The notes under the pieces: generated by a model
The model's input: the letters and a program-made list of their open reading frames with translations, nothing else
Told to the model about the DNA's origin: nothing
Database searches by the model: none
In this document: positions 15,409-22,441 of the stretch, piece after piece
How the letters are laid out: the number at the start of each line of letters is the position of its first letter
Position numbering within the stretch: the first letter of the stretch is position 1
NCBI GenBank assembly: GCA_964610885.1
Contig: CAZSWR010000033.1
Span: 1-32,886, forward strand
Origin: CAZSWR01 sp964610885
Lineage (GTDB): Bacteria; Bacteroidota; Ignavibacteria; Kapaibacteriales; UBA2268
Direction of reading: 5' to 3'
Length of the DNA: 32,886 bases
Program-made: the position numbers and the translations under genes

Positions 15409-16326
15409 TTACCTAAAATTCGATAACGCTATATCAAATTTCTTATCGATTTCATTAGTCAAACTGTTTGGCTCTGTGAAGTCGGGCAGCGTGCTAATTT
15501 CTTCGATTTTCTTCTTTAGTTTCCACGCCCTTTGCCTATCCAACGAAGCGTTCTTTTTGGCAAGCTCGATAAGTGCCAAAGCCTTATCCTTACCTATCCC
15601 TTTCAGGTACTCACTTGCCATAAATTCGATTATGTTTTTGCCGTTTAGGCTCTCGATTGCTTTAGATGTAATCTTGCTCATTGGAATCCTTTTGATTTCT
15701 TGATACTTCGATCTGAATTCATTAACGCAATTGATGTAAAAGCCTTCATTATAAAGGTCTTTCGCAAAAACTGTGCTGCCTGTGAGTTTGTACAATCGTT
15801 TCAAAAATCGATTCTCGATTCTTAGAACGTTACGACCAATGAATATTGACGGTATCGGCTCTTTCTTTTGCTTGCACTCTTTCAACTTATCGTAGAAACA
15901 AAAATTTCTTTCCTTCGTGGAATAGTACAAATTGTTTTCATCGATCGAATAACGCTTATATCGAGCAAGAGAGCCAAAATAAGGCATATAATTGCACGGC
16001 GTTTCATCAAGAATCAAGTTCAAAGCAATATCGAGCCGAAACACTTTGGCTCTCTCAATATCTGTTTGCAATTCAGTGCCGATACTCTCAAGAGCCTTTT
16101 GAGTTTCGCCACGTGTAAGGCAAGCAAGGTTGTTTCCAAAATGGTACTTTGCCAAAGAGCCTTCAATAATTATCCTATTGCCATAGGTGCGAACGCTCAA
16201 ATTTCTCAAACGTGCTTTTGAATTCAGTTCGCCTGTATCCCTATTTGCAAATTGAACGTACTCAGTGAGTGCCGAAACATCAAAACTATCTACGTTATCC
16301 AATCCCAACTTGATCGTATCATACAT
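15409..16326 (-). CDS. Phage/plasmid replication initiator, II/X (gpII) family
   Basis: This is a 305-aa rolling-circle replication initiator of the filamentous phage gene II/X type (Phage_CRI). These enzymes nick the plus strand at the origin through a tyrosine and prime replication. Recognition comes from EGSLAKYHFGNNLACLTRGE (about 55-74), RLDIALNLI (97-105) and NLYYSTKERNFCFYDK (132-147), in the usual order and spacing, followed by NVLRIENRF. Catalytic tyrosines are likely within this central region, but I cannot assign them securely. The ATG at 16326 is used; the frame further upstream opens only with TTG. It sits downstream of the 145-aa gene in the integrated element, with hairpins on both sides (15339-15398 and 16415-16445) that are origin candidates. 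Confidence 0.85.
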   Translation of the reverse strand: MYDTIKLGLDNVDSFDVSALTEYVQFANRDTGELNSKARLRNLSVRTYGNRIIIEGSLAKYHFGNNLACLTRGETQKALESIGTELQTDIERAKVFRLDIALNLILDETPCNYMPYFGSLARYKRYSIDENNLYYSTKERNFCFYDKLKECKQKKEPIPSIFIGRNVLRIENRFLKRLYKLTGSTVFAKDLYNEGFYINCVNEFRSKYQEIKRIPMSKITSKAIESLNGKNIIEFMASEYLKGIGKDKALALIELAKKNASLDRQRAWKLKKKIEEISTLPDFTEPNSLTNEIDKKFDIALSNFR

Positions 16327-16414
16327 ATTGCCTAACAATCTGTATTGTGTAACAAAAAGTGAAACCTAAAACATCTTAAATAAATAGACTATGGCTTTTG
16401 ACTGCCCTTTGCTC

Positions 16415-16445
16415 AGAGCGTGCAATTTTTGACTTTGCACGCTCT
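16415..16445. other. 11-bp hairpin between the 145-aa gene and Rep, origin or terminator candidate
   Basis: Arms AGAGCGTGCAA (16415-16425) and TTGCACGCTCT (16435-16445) with a 9-base loop lie 22 bases after the stop of the 145-aa gene. There is no U-run on the minus strand. A further TTGCACG occurs at about 16455. A GC-rich hairpin directly upstream of a II/X-type rep gene fits a nicking origin, but it could also attenuate the operon. Confidence 0.45.
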
Positions 16446-16467
16446 CGAGCATTTCAGATTTGCACGT

Positions 16468-16905
16468 CTATAAGTCAATAGCTGCCATTCTTAGTCTTTC
16501 GATTTCGTTTTCGATCATCTGTTCGTTCTCGATAAACATGGAATAGAATGAGCCGAAATAAGGTTTCGATCCTTTGCAAACGAAGATTTCCAATGTATCG
16601 AATGCTAAGGAAACCAAAATCAAATCTTGTTTGAAGTCCCCAAAGCCTTTTTCTCTTTCGTTCGGCTCGAAATAAATTCCTGTATGGAATGATTTCTTGC
16701 CGTTAATTTTTCCACAATCAAGAGTGTATTGTGGCTTTCGTTCCAACTTGGAATTGATGAAGTCGGGGCGCTCGCTCAAGTAAATCACAAACTCATTCTT
16801 TGCCGTCGTAACGTGAAGGGGATCGTATTTGTTCGTATATGCCTTGAGAATATATTTTGTCTTTGAGCCTTTTGCTTTTTCATAGCAATAATATGAATCT
16901 ATCAT
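16468..16905 (-). CDS. Uncharacterised element protein (145 aa)
   Basis: This is a 145-aa protein that I do not recognise. It starts MIDSYYCYEKAKGSKTKYIL and is rich in aromatic and charged residues. It has no signal peptide, TM helix or known motif. Predicted beta-rich character and its place just upstream of Rep make a single-stranded DNA-binding role, like filamentous phage gene V, a reasonable guess but no more. The frame is open upstream to 17097. However, AAAGGA sits six bases before the ATG at 16905, and that ATG is one base after the stop of the HTH gene, so the short form is chosen and translational coupling is likely. Confidence 0.6.
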   Translation of the reverse strand: MIDSYYCYEKAKGSKTKYILKAYTNKYDPLHVTTAKNEFVIYLSERPDFINSKLERKPQYTLDCGKINGKKSFHTGIYFEPNEREKGFGDFKQDLILVSLAFDTLEIFVCKGSKPYFGSFYSMFIENEQMIENEIERLRMAAIDL

Positions 16906-16906
16906 T

Positions 16907-17272
16907 TTAGTTCCTTTGGCTTTGTGAAACAAAATCGGCTGCCTGTTTATCAAGTTCGGCGTGGCTTTGGCGTTTGGTCTCAGAAATCCAAGAATCAAGC
17001 TCAGATTTCCTGAAATAAACTCTTTTGCCGTTTGGTTTGTAGTATGGAATCTGTTTGGCGTGTGTAAGGAAATACAGGTGCGAAACGCTAATATCAAGAT
17101 ACTTGGCAGCGTTTTTTGAAGTTAGCAAATCATTGCTTTCATCTTTGGCTTGCTTCGTGCTGTGGAATTGCTCTTTCAGGCTCAATACAAGCGTTTTAAG
17201 CTCTGTTAGTTGGTTGGGCAGCGCGTTTATTGCTTCAAAGTCAATAACGGCGTTCATGGTGTTTAAACTCAT
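16907..17272 (-). CDS. HTH_17 excisionase-like DNA-binding protein
   Basis: This is a 121-aa protein with a winged-helix/MerR-like excisionase domain in the C-terminal half: LLTSKNAAKYLDISVSHLYFL, then IPYYKPNGKRVYFRKSELDSWI. Such proteins in integrative elements bend DNA at att sites to favour excision, or act as repressors. The N-terminal ~40 residues look like a short helical oligomerisation segment. The start at 17272 is chosen over 17323 because AAAGGA lies about eight bases before it. It is coupled to the 145-aa gene (one-base gap) and separated from the upstream 442-aa gene by 242 bases, so it probably has its own promoter. Confidence 0.8.
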   Translation of the reverse strand: MSLNTMNAVIDFEAINALPNQLTELKTLVLSLKEQFHSTKQAKDESNDLLTSKNAAKYLDISVSHLYFLTHAKQIPYYKPNGKRVYFRKSELDSWISETKRQSHAELDKQAADFVSQSQRN

Positions 17273-17377
17273 TTTAAATTCCTTTCCTGTTTGGGAAATC
17301 ATTAATTTAGTTGCGCCTAACAAATTGCCTTGTTTGAATCGGCTTCGATTCTTTCAGGGCTTTTTGTGGCATTATGA

Positions 17378-17391
17378 GTTTCGCGCGAAAC
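17378..17391. promoter_or_regulatory. 14-bp perfect palindrome upstream of the excisionase gene
   Basis: GTTTCGCGCGAAAC lies in the 242-base space between the 442-aa gene and the HTH_17 gene, about 106 bases before the latter's ATG. It stands out as GC-rich in an A+T-rich element and is a candidate operator for one of the element's HTH proteins. Confidence 0.4.
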
Positions 17392-17514
17392 CACGAAGCG
17401 AAATTAAGAGGAAAGAATAAGGATCAAAGTAAGTTACGTAAATTACGTTTCTTACCTTGATAGGATTGTTTTTTTTCTTTATTCTTTGGGTTGGAAAGGC
17501 AGAAAAGTAAATGC

Positions 17515-18843
17515 TCATTTTTGATCAGGTCTCTTATTGCGAAGTTCACTGATCTTAGATTCGAGACGTTCTAAGTCTTTAGTTTTTAAGTGATTACACA
17601 GTGTTAGTGCAAATTTTATAAGTTCGTCGCCTGAATTCGTCATACTTTGAATATTTTGATTGTTTGATTTAGTCTTACCATAACTGTTTTGGAAATCATT
17701 TCCTTCTTTTGAAGGCGAAAGGAAAAATAATTGAGCAATTTGGCTTGGCTCTGTTCCAAGAGAGATAATTTCAGATTCTCTCATTGCTTCAAATATTCTA
17801 ATTATTGGTTGGTAAGACTTAGTATGTATCTTTGGTCTCTCAGGCTCATAAGTTGCTGCCTGTGAGTTTTCGGGCAGCACGCTTTCAGGTTGTTTGAGTG
17901 TTTCAATTGGTGGCGCTTCTTTTGGTTGGAATTGGTTTAATTTGTCTTCGTAGTACTGTTTCTGTTTTTCCAAGTTAGAAATCGTATTTTTTGCCGATGA
18001 ACTTTTTAGCAAAGCATTATGCCAAAAATTGTAATAATCATGGTGATCATGCTTTATACTCTCATATTGCTTTGCCTTATCTTGCGCTTCAATCATTGCG
18101 GTATTGAAATATTCAAGTTCCCTTGAAATTAATAAAAGAATTGTTTTTAGGTATTTTATCGAATCGTCTTTGTTCATTTGCAATAAACTATCCTCGATTC
18201 TCATTCTTAGATTGCTTTGAGTATGCTCGCAATCGAAGCCGAAATAAGAAGTTAGTAATTCTGAGTTGCTAAATGGATTAAGAGAATCCAATTTGAAAAC
18301 TTCTTTCCAATCCTTTTGAAGTTTACCGATGAATGTGTTTACATTTTGGGGCAGAAGAGAATGTACAAGTTCTTCTAAATTATCAAGTTCCTGAATTTTT
18401 AGTTCATTCTCATGTTTTCGACGATCAATAAGGCTAATTAAAATTATGAAAAGTGAATCCTGAGAGCATACTATTTCGTTTTGAAATTCATCGAAAATTG
18501 GTTCTTCTATGAATGGAAAGTTAAAAGAAGATAAGTCATTTACAAAGTTATAACTTTCATAAAATTCAGAATCAGGATTCCATATTGAATCATATTTTTT
18601 TTTCATTTCATCAAATTCGAGATTATTATTTTTGTCTGAATTTAAGAGTTCATCAAGAGTTTCAACTATTGAACTTATCAATTCCTTATGCTCAGGGATA
18701 AAGATAGAGTGTAATTCAAGATACTTTTTCTTGTCTTTTGGATTTTCGAGCATTATCAAGTCTTGTTTAATATCCACTTCATTATAAATCTTGAAATGAT
18801 ACTTTTGTTGAATAAGTTTTTCAATAATAGGATTTTCACTCAT
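17515..18843 (-). CDS. Uncharacterised helical element protein (442 aa)
   Basis: This is a 442-aa protein without a family I can name. It is predicted mostly helical, with Leu/Glu/Lys-rich coiled-coil-like segments (about 270-300, SNLEKQKQYYEDKLNQF), a Pro-rich linker (about 300-335) and a basic C-terminus (LESKISELRNKRPDQK). There is no signal peptide, TM helix, ATPase or nuclease motif. AAGGTG lies six bases before the ATG at 18843, and the gene starts 21 bases after the integrase stop, so the two form an operon. As the largest gene of the element and the only one not tied to integration or replication, it is the best candidate for an element-specific function such as packaging, exclusion or host interaction. 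That is inference. Confidence 0.55.
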   Translation of the reverse strand: MSENPIIEKLIQQKYHFKIYNEVDIKQDLIMLENPKDKKKYLELHSIFIPEHKELISSIVETLDELLNSDKNNNLEFDEMKKKYDSIWNPDSEFYESYNFVNDLSSFNFPFIEEPIFDEFQNEIVCSQDSLFIILISLIDRRKHENELKIQELDNLEELVHSLLPQNVNTFIGKLQKDWKEVFKLDSLNPFSNSELLTSYFGFDCEHTQSNLRMRIEDSLLQMNKDDSIKYLKTILLLISRELEYFNTAMIEAQDKAKQYESIKHDHHDYYNFWHNALLKSSSAKNTISNLEKQKQYYEDKLNQFQPKEAPPIETLKQPESVLPENSQAATYEPERPKIHTKSYQPIIRIFEAMRESEIISLGTEPSQIAQLFFLSPSKEGNDFQNSYGKTKSNNQNIQSMTNSGDELIKFALTLCNHLKTKDLERLESKISELRNKRPDQK

Positions 18844-18864
18844 AACCACACCTTAGAATTTAAG

Positions 18865-19923
18865 TTAGATATTGATTTTTGGAAATAGCTTGGCAGCTTG
18901 GATTTTACGTTCGCTAATAATATCGGCATATACAAGAGTTGTTTCGAGCAAGGTATGCCCTAACAGTTCTTTAAGTACAAAAATATCCCCACCAAGAGAC
19001 AAATAATTCACGGCAAACGAATGCCTTGCCGTGTGGAACGAGATGTTTTTTTCAATGCCCGCCCTTGCTGCCCAACTCTTAAGATTCATAAAAATCGTAG
19101 TTGTGTTTTTCAGGCGAAATACCTTTTCTTCATCTCTTGGCAGCATTTGTAAAATCTGTTTGGCGGTCCCAGTCAATGGTATGATCAAAAGCTCTTGAGT
19201 TTTCTTTTGATGTATTGATATAGTATCGTTTTGAATGTTTTGCCAAGTCAATTTCAGAATATCTGAAATCCTTAATCCCGTGAAACAGGCAAATAGGAAA
19301 GAAAGTTTAATCTGTGTATTGCGTAAATGAGTATCGGCAAGCGTTTGAATTTCTTCGATTGTTAGGTATGCCCTTTTTGTCTTGGTTAGTTTGGGCATTG
19401 AGACGTTAATAAAAGGATTCTCAGAAATAACCTTGTCTTTCAGGGCTTGGTTTATGGCAGTTTTCAGCTTGGATAAATAGATTGAAACAGAGCTTTTCTT
19501 GAGATTTTTTTCAAACAGGAATGCCATGAAGTCTTGAATGAATTCTTTGTCAATGTTTTGAAATGTAATATCTGAGCCTTTGAACTTTTCGAGATAGTTA
19601 ATACTTTGCATGTATGCTATTTTTGTATTTTCGCTTTTATTCTCAGATAACTTTTTGAGGTATGAAATTAGGTTGGTATTAGTCTTACTCTTGGCAATGA
19701 AGCCGTTTGAAGCGTTTGCAAGCTCTGTTTCCCTTTTGGCTTTGATCTTATGAGCAAGCTCAAGAATCTCTTTATTCTTCGTTTTCGTTGTCTTATCGGT
19801 TCTTTTTTCAGGCTCTAAGTATAGGTTTAAATACTCATAATGCCTTTTGCCATTGTCGTAAATATCCAAATACAGGGATTGCCTGTTTCCACTTATACTC
19901 TTTTTGCGTAGTGCTAATCTCAT
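18865..19923 (-). CDS. Tyrosine recombinase (integrase)
   Basis: This is a 352-aa site-specific tyrosine recombinase of the Bacteroidota integrative-element type. It has an N-terminal arm-binding domain (MRLALRKKSISGNRQSLYLD), a SAM-like core-binding domain (about 85-165) and a catalytic domain with Arg218 (TGLRISD), His297 and Arg300 (HTARHSF), His323 (LLGHT) and nucleophile Tyr332 (TLVYAD), so all key residues are present. The ATG at 19923 is preferred; the longer frame would add a spurious hydrophobic leader. It should integrate and excise the element. A candidate att repeat lies 18 bases upstream, and a Bacteroidota-type promoter overlaps it (19954-19984). The 442-aa gene follows in the same operon. 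Confidence 0.93.
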   Translation of the reverse strand: MRLALRKKSISGNRQSLYLDIYDNGKRHYEYLNLYLEPEKRTDKTTKTKNKEILELAHKIKAKRETELANASNGFIAKSKTNTNLISYLKKLSENKSENTKIAYMQSINYLEKFKGSDITFQNIDKEFIQDFMAFLFEKNLKKSSVSIYLSKLKTAINQALKDKVISENPFINVSMPKLTKTKRAYLTIEEIQTLADTHLRNTQIKLSFLFACFTGLRISDILKLTWQNIQNDTISIHQKKTQELLIIPLTGTAKQILQMLPRDEEKVFRLKNTTTIFMNLKSWAARAGIEKNISFHTARHSFAVNYLSLGGDIFVLKELLGHTLLETTLVYADIISERKIQAAKLFPKINI

Positions 19924-19940
19924 AGCGTTTCCAATCGAGA

Positions 19941-19957
19941 AACAAATAAGAAACAAA
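19941..19957 (+). repeat. Candidate att repeat, right copy
   Basis: AACAAATAAGAAACAAA matches 14571-14587 exactly, and lies next to the integrase start, where att sites are usually found. It overlaps the predicted integrase -7 box, so integration or excision could change integrase transcription. Confidence 0.45.
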
Positions 19958-19984
19958 TCTATGCAAAAAAACAAAAAGAAACAA
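19954..19984 (-). promoter_or_regulatory. Bacteroidota-type promoter of the integrase
   Basis: On the minus strand, TTG (19982-19984) and TAGATTTG (19954-19961) are separated by 20 bases, a good fit to the TTG-N19-21-TAnnTTTG consensus. Transcription would start about 25 bases before the integrase ATG. Confidence 0.55.
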
Positions 19985-20213
19985 GAAATAATCCACAGTA
20001 TATAAAAAATACAAAGCACTTAATGTGCTGTATTCAACGGTGTTACTTTGTTTTTGGAAATTGTTGTTTTTGGTGTGTAATATTACAATAATAAAAATTC
20101 ATTTCCACAAACAGCAAAAATACGGTAATTTAGTGGTTTTTCTAAATGATATTTAGGAATAATGTCATTGGCGAAAATTTTGTTGTTTGAAAGAATACCT
20201 TGGAGAAGGAAAA

Positions 20214-20558
20214 ATGCCGAATCTGCTTTGGACGGTGGTGCTGCTGCTATGCTCGAACGTTTTTATGACATTTGCCTGGTACATGCACCTGAAGAACCTG
20301 AAGGACGTAAATTGGATCTGGGCCGTGCTTGCCAGCTGGGGCATAGCATTCTTTGAATATTTGATAATGGTGCCGGCGAACCGAATGGGCTACGAGACGG
20401 CATCGGTCGCGCAGCTGAAGATTATCCAAGAGGCCGTAACGCTAACGGTTTTCATACCTTTTGCTTTGTTCTACATGAAAGAGCCTTTCCGTATGGACTT
20501 CGTTTGGGCGGGGCTGTGCATCTTGGGCGCCGTGTACTTCATGTTTCGCGGTGCGTGA
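20214..20558 (+). CDS. DUF486/DMT-family small membrane protein
   Basis: This is a 114-aa membrane protein with four TM helices, matching the DUF486 branch of the drug/metabolite transporter superfamily in length and motifs: WTVVLLLCSNVFMTFAWYMHL, SWGIAFFEYLIMVPANRMGY, QLKIIQEAVTLTVF and the terminal GLCILGAVYFMFRGA. Four-helix DMT proteins usually act as dimers; the substrate of DUF486 is unknown. The ATG at 20214 has GGAGAAGGA directly upstream; the frame before it opens with TTG. It is the first chromosomal gene to the right of the integrated element. Confidence 0.88.
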   Translation: MPNLLWTVVLLLCSNVFMTFAWYMHLKNLKDVNWIWAVLASWGIAFFEYLIMVPANRMGYETASVAQLKIIQEAVTLTVFIPFALFYMKEPFRMDFVWAGLCILGAVYFMFRGA

Positions 20559-20563
20559 TGATA

Positions 20564-20603
20564 AAAAGTAGCAAGTAGAAAGGTAAAAGTAGCAAGTAGA
20601 AAG
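20564..20603. repeat. Tandem 19-bp repeat (period 21)
   Basis: AAAAGTAGCAAGTAGAAAG occurs at 20564-20582 and again at 20585-20603. Related AAGTAGCAAGT words are at 32788-32825, and an inverted version (CTTGCTACTTTTACC) is at about 6543. Dispersed intergenic repeat family. Confidence 0.55.
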
Positions 20604-20605
20604 AC

Positions 20606-20630
20606 GTGCCACACTTCGGAAGTGTGGCAC
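20606..20630. terminator. 11-bp perfect hairpin
   Basis: GTGCCACACTT (20606-20616), loop CGG, AAGTGTGGCAC (20620-20630). It lies between convergent DUF486 and glycosyltransferase genes and lacks a U-tract. It is either a terminator or a REP-like palindrome of the same style as those at 6.4 and 32.7 kb. Confidence 0.45.
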
Positions 20631-20662
20631 ATCTCTGTATATACCATCCTCGTCTCCCGTTT

Positions 20663-20710
20663 CCCCGCCTCGCGAGACGGGGTTATTCATATTCAACCCC
20701 TTCGGGGTTG
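20663..20710. repeat. Two adjacent GC-rich palindromes
   Basis: A 20-bp near-perfect palindrome (20663-20682, arms CCCCG/CGGGG around CTCGCGAG) is followed by CAACCCC-TTC-GGGGTTG (20694-20710). Together with the hairpin at 20606-20630 they fill the space between convergent genes. The word CATCCGATGAC at 20750-20760 also occurs at 6599-6609. Confidence 0.5.
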
Positions 20711-20767
20711 GTTATGGAACACGCCCCTACACCCCGAATGTCTAATGCTCATCCGATGACTCTTGCG

Positions 20768-21922
20768 TTATTCATTCGTTGTTGGTCTAGTAATTTCCCG
20801 CAGAATTGCGGCCAATTGTTCCGATGCGCGCGCCCATGAGAGCCTGTTTGAAAACTCATTGTACGACGAAAGGCATAGAGATTCGTATTTCTCGTGATCG
20901 CCCCAGAGCGATTCGATATAGTCGGAATATTGGAGAACTTCGTTCTCGAAAGTGAAAGTCCGGCCATTGATACCATTGCGAACCACGCACGGGACGCCAC
21001 CGGTAGCCGACGCCAGTGCAGGGATCCCATACGAGTTCGCCTCCGCGAATACGTGGCCAAATGTGTCGTGGCGTGTGGGCATAATGAAGAAATTCGCTTG
21101 CCGGAATATCTCGCCCAGCCGAGCTTTCGAGTCGTCGAGCGAGTTATCGATAAAACCATGCAGTACAACATAATCAGGCAGCTCGGCGCCGGAGTACTCT
21201 CCGACAACGTGCAGGAAGGCATTGATGCCCCTCGTCCGCAGTTCTTTAGCCACGCCGACGGCAATGCTGAACCCTTTGGATTCGCTGACGCTGCGGGCGA
21301 CGAAAAGCAGATTCAGCCGCGTGTAATCAGTCGTTGAGATTTTGTGCCGAATAGTTTCTTCGGTATTTACAACTTTGGTGTTTGCGCCAAATTCGACAAC
21401 AGAGATTTTGCCGCTTTTAACCTTATAGTATTTCTCGAATGAATCCTTTGCCCACTCGGTTGTAACAAGAATCTTCCGCGCTTTGTCGATTGCCAGCTGT
21501 TCGATTTTTCTTGCATTTCGGATGTTGAAATTGGGCATGTTAATGTAGTCGGGGTAGTAACCCAGAAGGCAGTCGAACGAAGCATCTGTCCAGATAATTA
21601 TAGGTTTATCCGTTTCGAGGAAGGCAACGGGCAGCGAGCCGAAGGTAACAATTGCGTCGCAATCACGCCCCTTCAGCATTTTGCTCAGCCGCGCGCCGGC
21701 ACTGCGCAAAGCAATAATTGAGCGAGTCCGGTTGTAGCGCTTGCCGGCCAGCGTGCGGCAGGCGACCGAGAACAGTCTTGTGAACAAACGAAGAGGCTCT
21801 TTGTGCAGATTGACCATTTCCAATTCGGCACCGGTGTTTTTTATGGCTTCGGCCATGAAGTACCCCACGCCGGACCCCGGCCTGTGCGGTTCGTAAACTG
21901 AAGAGATAAAAGCAATTTTCAT
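20768..21922 (-). CDS. Glycosyltransferase family 4 (GT-B)
   Basis: This is a 384-aa GT-B glycosyltransferase, probably using a nucleotide sugar to build surface or lipid-linked glycans. The N-terminal Rossmann domain begins MKIAFISSVYEPHRPGSGVGYF with the Gly-rich acceptor loop. The C-terminal domain has LLFVARSVSESKGFSIAV and the donor-binding block HDTFGHVFAEANSYGIPAL (about 285-303), where Asp286 takes the place of the first Glu of the usual E-x7-E motif and Glu294 the second. GGVPCVV follows. There is no signal peptide. The gene stands alone on the minus strand, separated from FmdB by a terminator. No other glycan genes are nearby, so the pathway is unknown. Confidence 0.88.
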   Translation of the reverse strand: MKIAFISSVYEPHRPGSGVGYFMAEAIKNTGAELEMVNLHKEPLRLFTRLFSVACRTLAGKRYNRTRSIIALRSAGARLSKMLKGRDCDAIVTFGSLPVAFLETDKPIIIWTDASFDCLLGYYPDYINMPNFNIRNARKIEQLAIDKARKILVTTEWAKDSFEKYYKVKSGKISVVEFGANTKVVNTEETIRHKISTTDYTRLNLLFVARSVSESKGFSIAVGVAKELRTRGINAFLHVVGEYSGAELPDYVVLHGFIDNSLDDSKARLGEIFRQANFFIMPTRHDTFGHVFAEANSYGIPALASATGGVPCVVRNGINGRTFTFENEVLQYSDYIESLWGDHEKYESLCLSSYNEFSNRLSWARASEQLAAILREITRPTTNE

Positions 21923-21950
21923 TTTGTCGTCCGATGAAACAGTTCATTTG

Positions 21951-21993
21951 CTTTCAAACAAAATTGCCTCGTCGCAAGGCAGAAGAGGCAATT
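21951..21993 (-). terminator. Rho-independent terminator of the fmdB-like gene
   Basis: On the minus strand AATTGCCTC (21985-21993), a 14-base loop and GAGGCAATT (21962-21970) are followed by TTGTTTG. It sits between the FmdB-like gene and the glycosyltransferase gene, so the two are separate transcripts. Confidence 0.75.
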
Positions 21994-22031
21994 AATGTAT
22001 CGTAAACCGGAAGCTCTTGAGGCGCCTCGGT

Positions 22032-22262
22032 TCAAGTGGTCGATGGTGAGGTTGATTTCTTAGCGTAATCCGTCAGGTAGAAACCTTTGCCGTTGAAAAC
22101 CAAGCCGATGTTTTTGCTGATTTTGCGGTGCACATCTCCATTGCAAACCGCGCCGCCGTCGCCCGTATTGAGGGGGCATTTCGTGAGCGGGTCTTCGGTT
22201 ATCCTTTGCTGGTACTCAAATTCTTTGCCACACTTTTCGCATTTATAAACGTATGTAGGCAT
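22032..22262 (-). CDS. FmdB-family zinc ribbon protein
   Basis: This is a 76-aa protein with the FmdB/putative regulatory zinc ribbon: MPTYVYKCEKCGKEFEYQQR. The first knuckle is C8-x2-C11. The second is C29-x10-C40 (CPLNTGDGGAVC) rather than the usual CPxC, so it carries an insertion of about eight residues and zinc geometry may differ. The C-terminal GLVFNGKGFYLTDYAKK is the conserved tail. The function of the family is poorly defined; it was first linked to formamidase or amide-urea operon regulation. GGAG lies about ten bases before the ATG at 22262. It is monocistronic with its own terminator. Confidence 0.88.
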   Translation of the reverse strand: MPTYVYKCEKCGKEFEYQQRITEDPLTKCPLNTGDGGAVCNGDVHRKISKNIGLVFNGKGFYLTDYAKKSTSPSTT

Positions 22263-22441
22263 TTCGGTTGTCTCCGTTTTGTAACACATAAGCCGCCTAT
22301 AAAACGAATAAACAGTTCATTTAGTTTCGTTTCGGCTGCTCTTGCAAAATTAAGAAAAAAAGGATTATGTCGGTTAATTAATCGAAAAAGTGGATGAATA
22401 ATCGCGCCCGCGCCCGCCAATTATTCCGCAATCGACAAGTC

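Larger units (their letters stand above)
14571..19957 (-). mobile_element. Integrated rolling-circle Rep element (minimal, inovirus/plasmid-like)
   Basis: A block of about 5.4 kb, clearly more A+T-rich than its neighbours, has all genes on the minus strand: tyrosine integrase, 442-aa unknown, HTH_17 excisionase-like protein, 145-aa unknown, phage/plasmid II/X-type Rep, and a small HTH protein closed by a strong terminator. It is placed between prfA and DUF486 and bracketed by a 17-bp direct repeat. The gene set can explain site-specific integration, excision control and rolling-circle replication. No Zot-like ATPase, coat protein, relaxase or recognisable cargo is seen. It is therefore best called an integrated rolling-circle plasmid or inovirus-satellite-like element. 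The ends are inferred. Confidence 0.65.

Noticed and set aside
16906..17097. N-terminal extension of the 145-aa element protein
   Set aside because: It overlaps the HTH_17 gene in another frame, and a good ribosome site marks the ATG at 16905.
14571..19957. Complete inovirus prophage
   Set aside because: There is a II/X Rep but no Zot/pI ATPase, no short coat-protein gene with a signal and TM helix, and no adsorption protein.
20076..20087. TGTAATATTACA palindrome containing the CRESS-virus nonanucleotide TAATATTAC near the element end
   Set aside because: There is no stem-loop around it, it lies outside the likely element boundary, and the element's Rep is of the filamentous-phage II/X type, which does not use this motif.
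20564..20710. CRISPR-like repeats
   Set aside because: Only two tandem 19-mers separated by two bases, then unrelated palindromes; there are no spacers and no cas genes.
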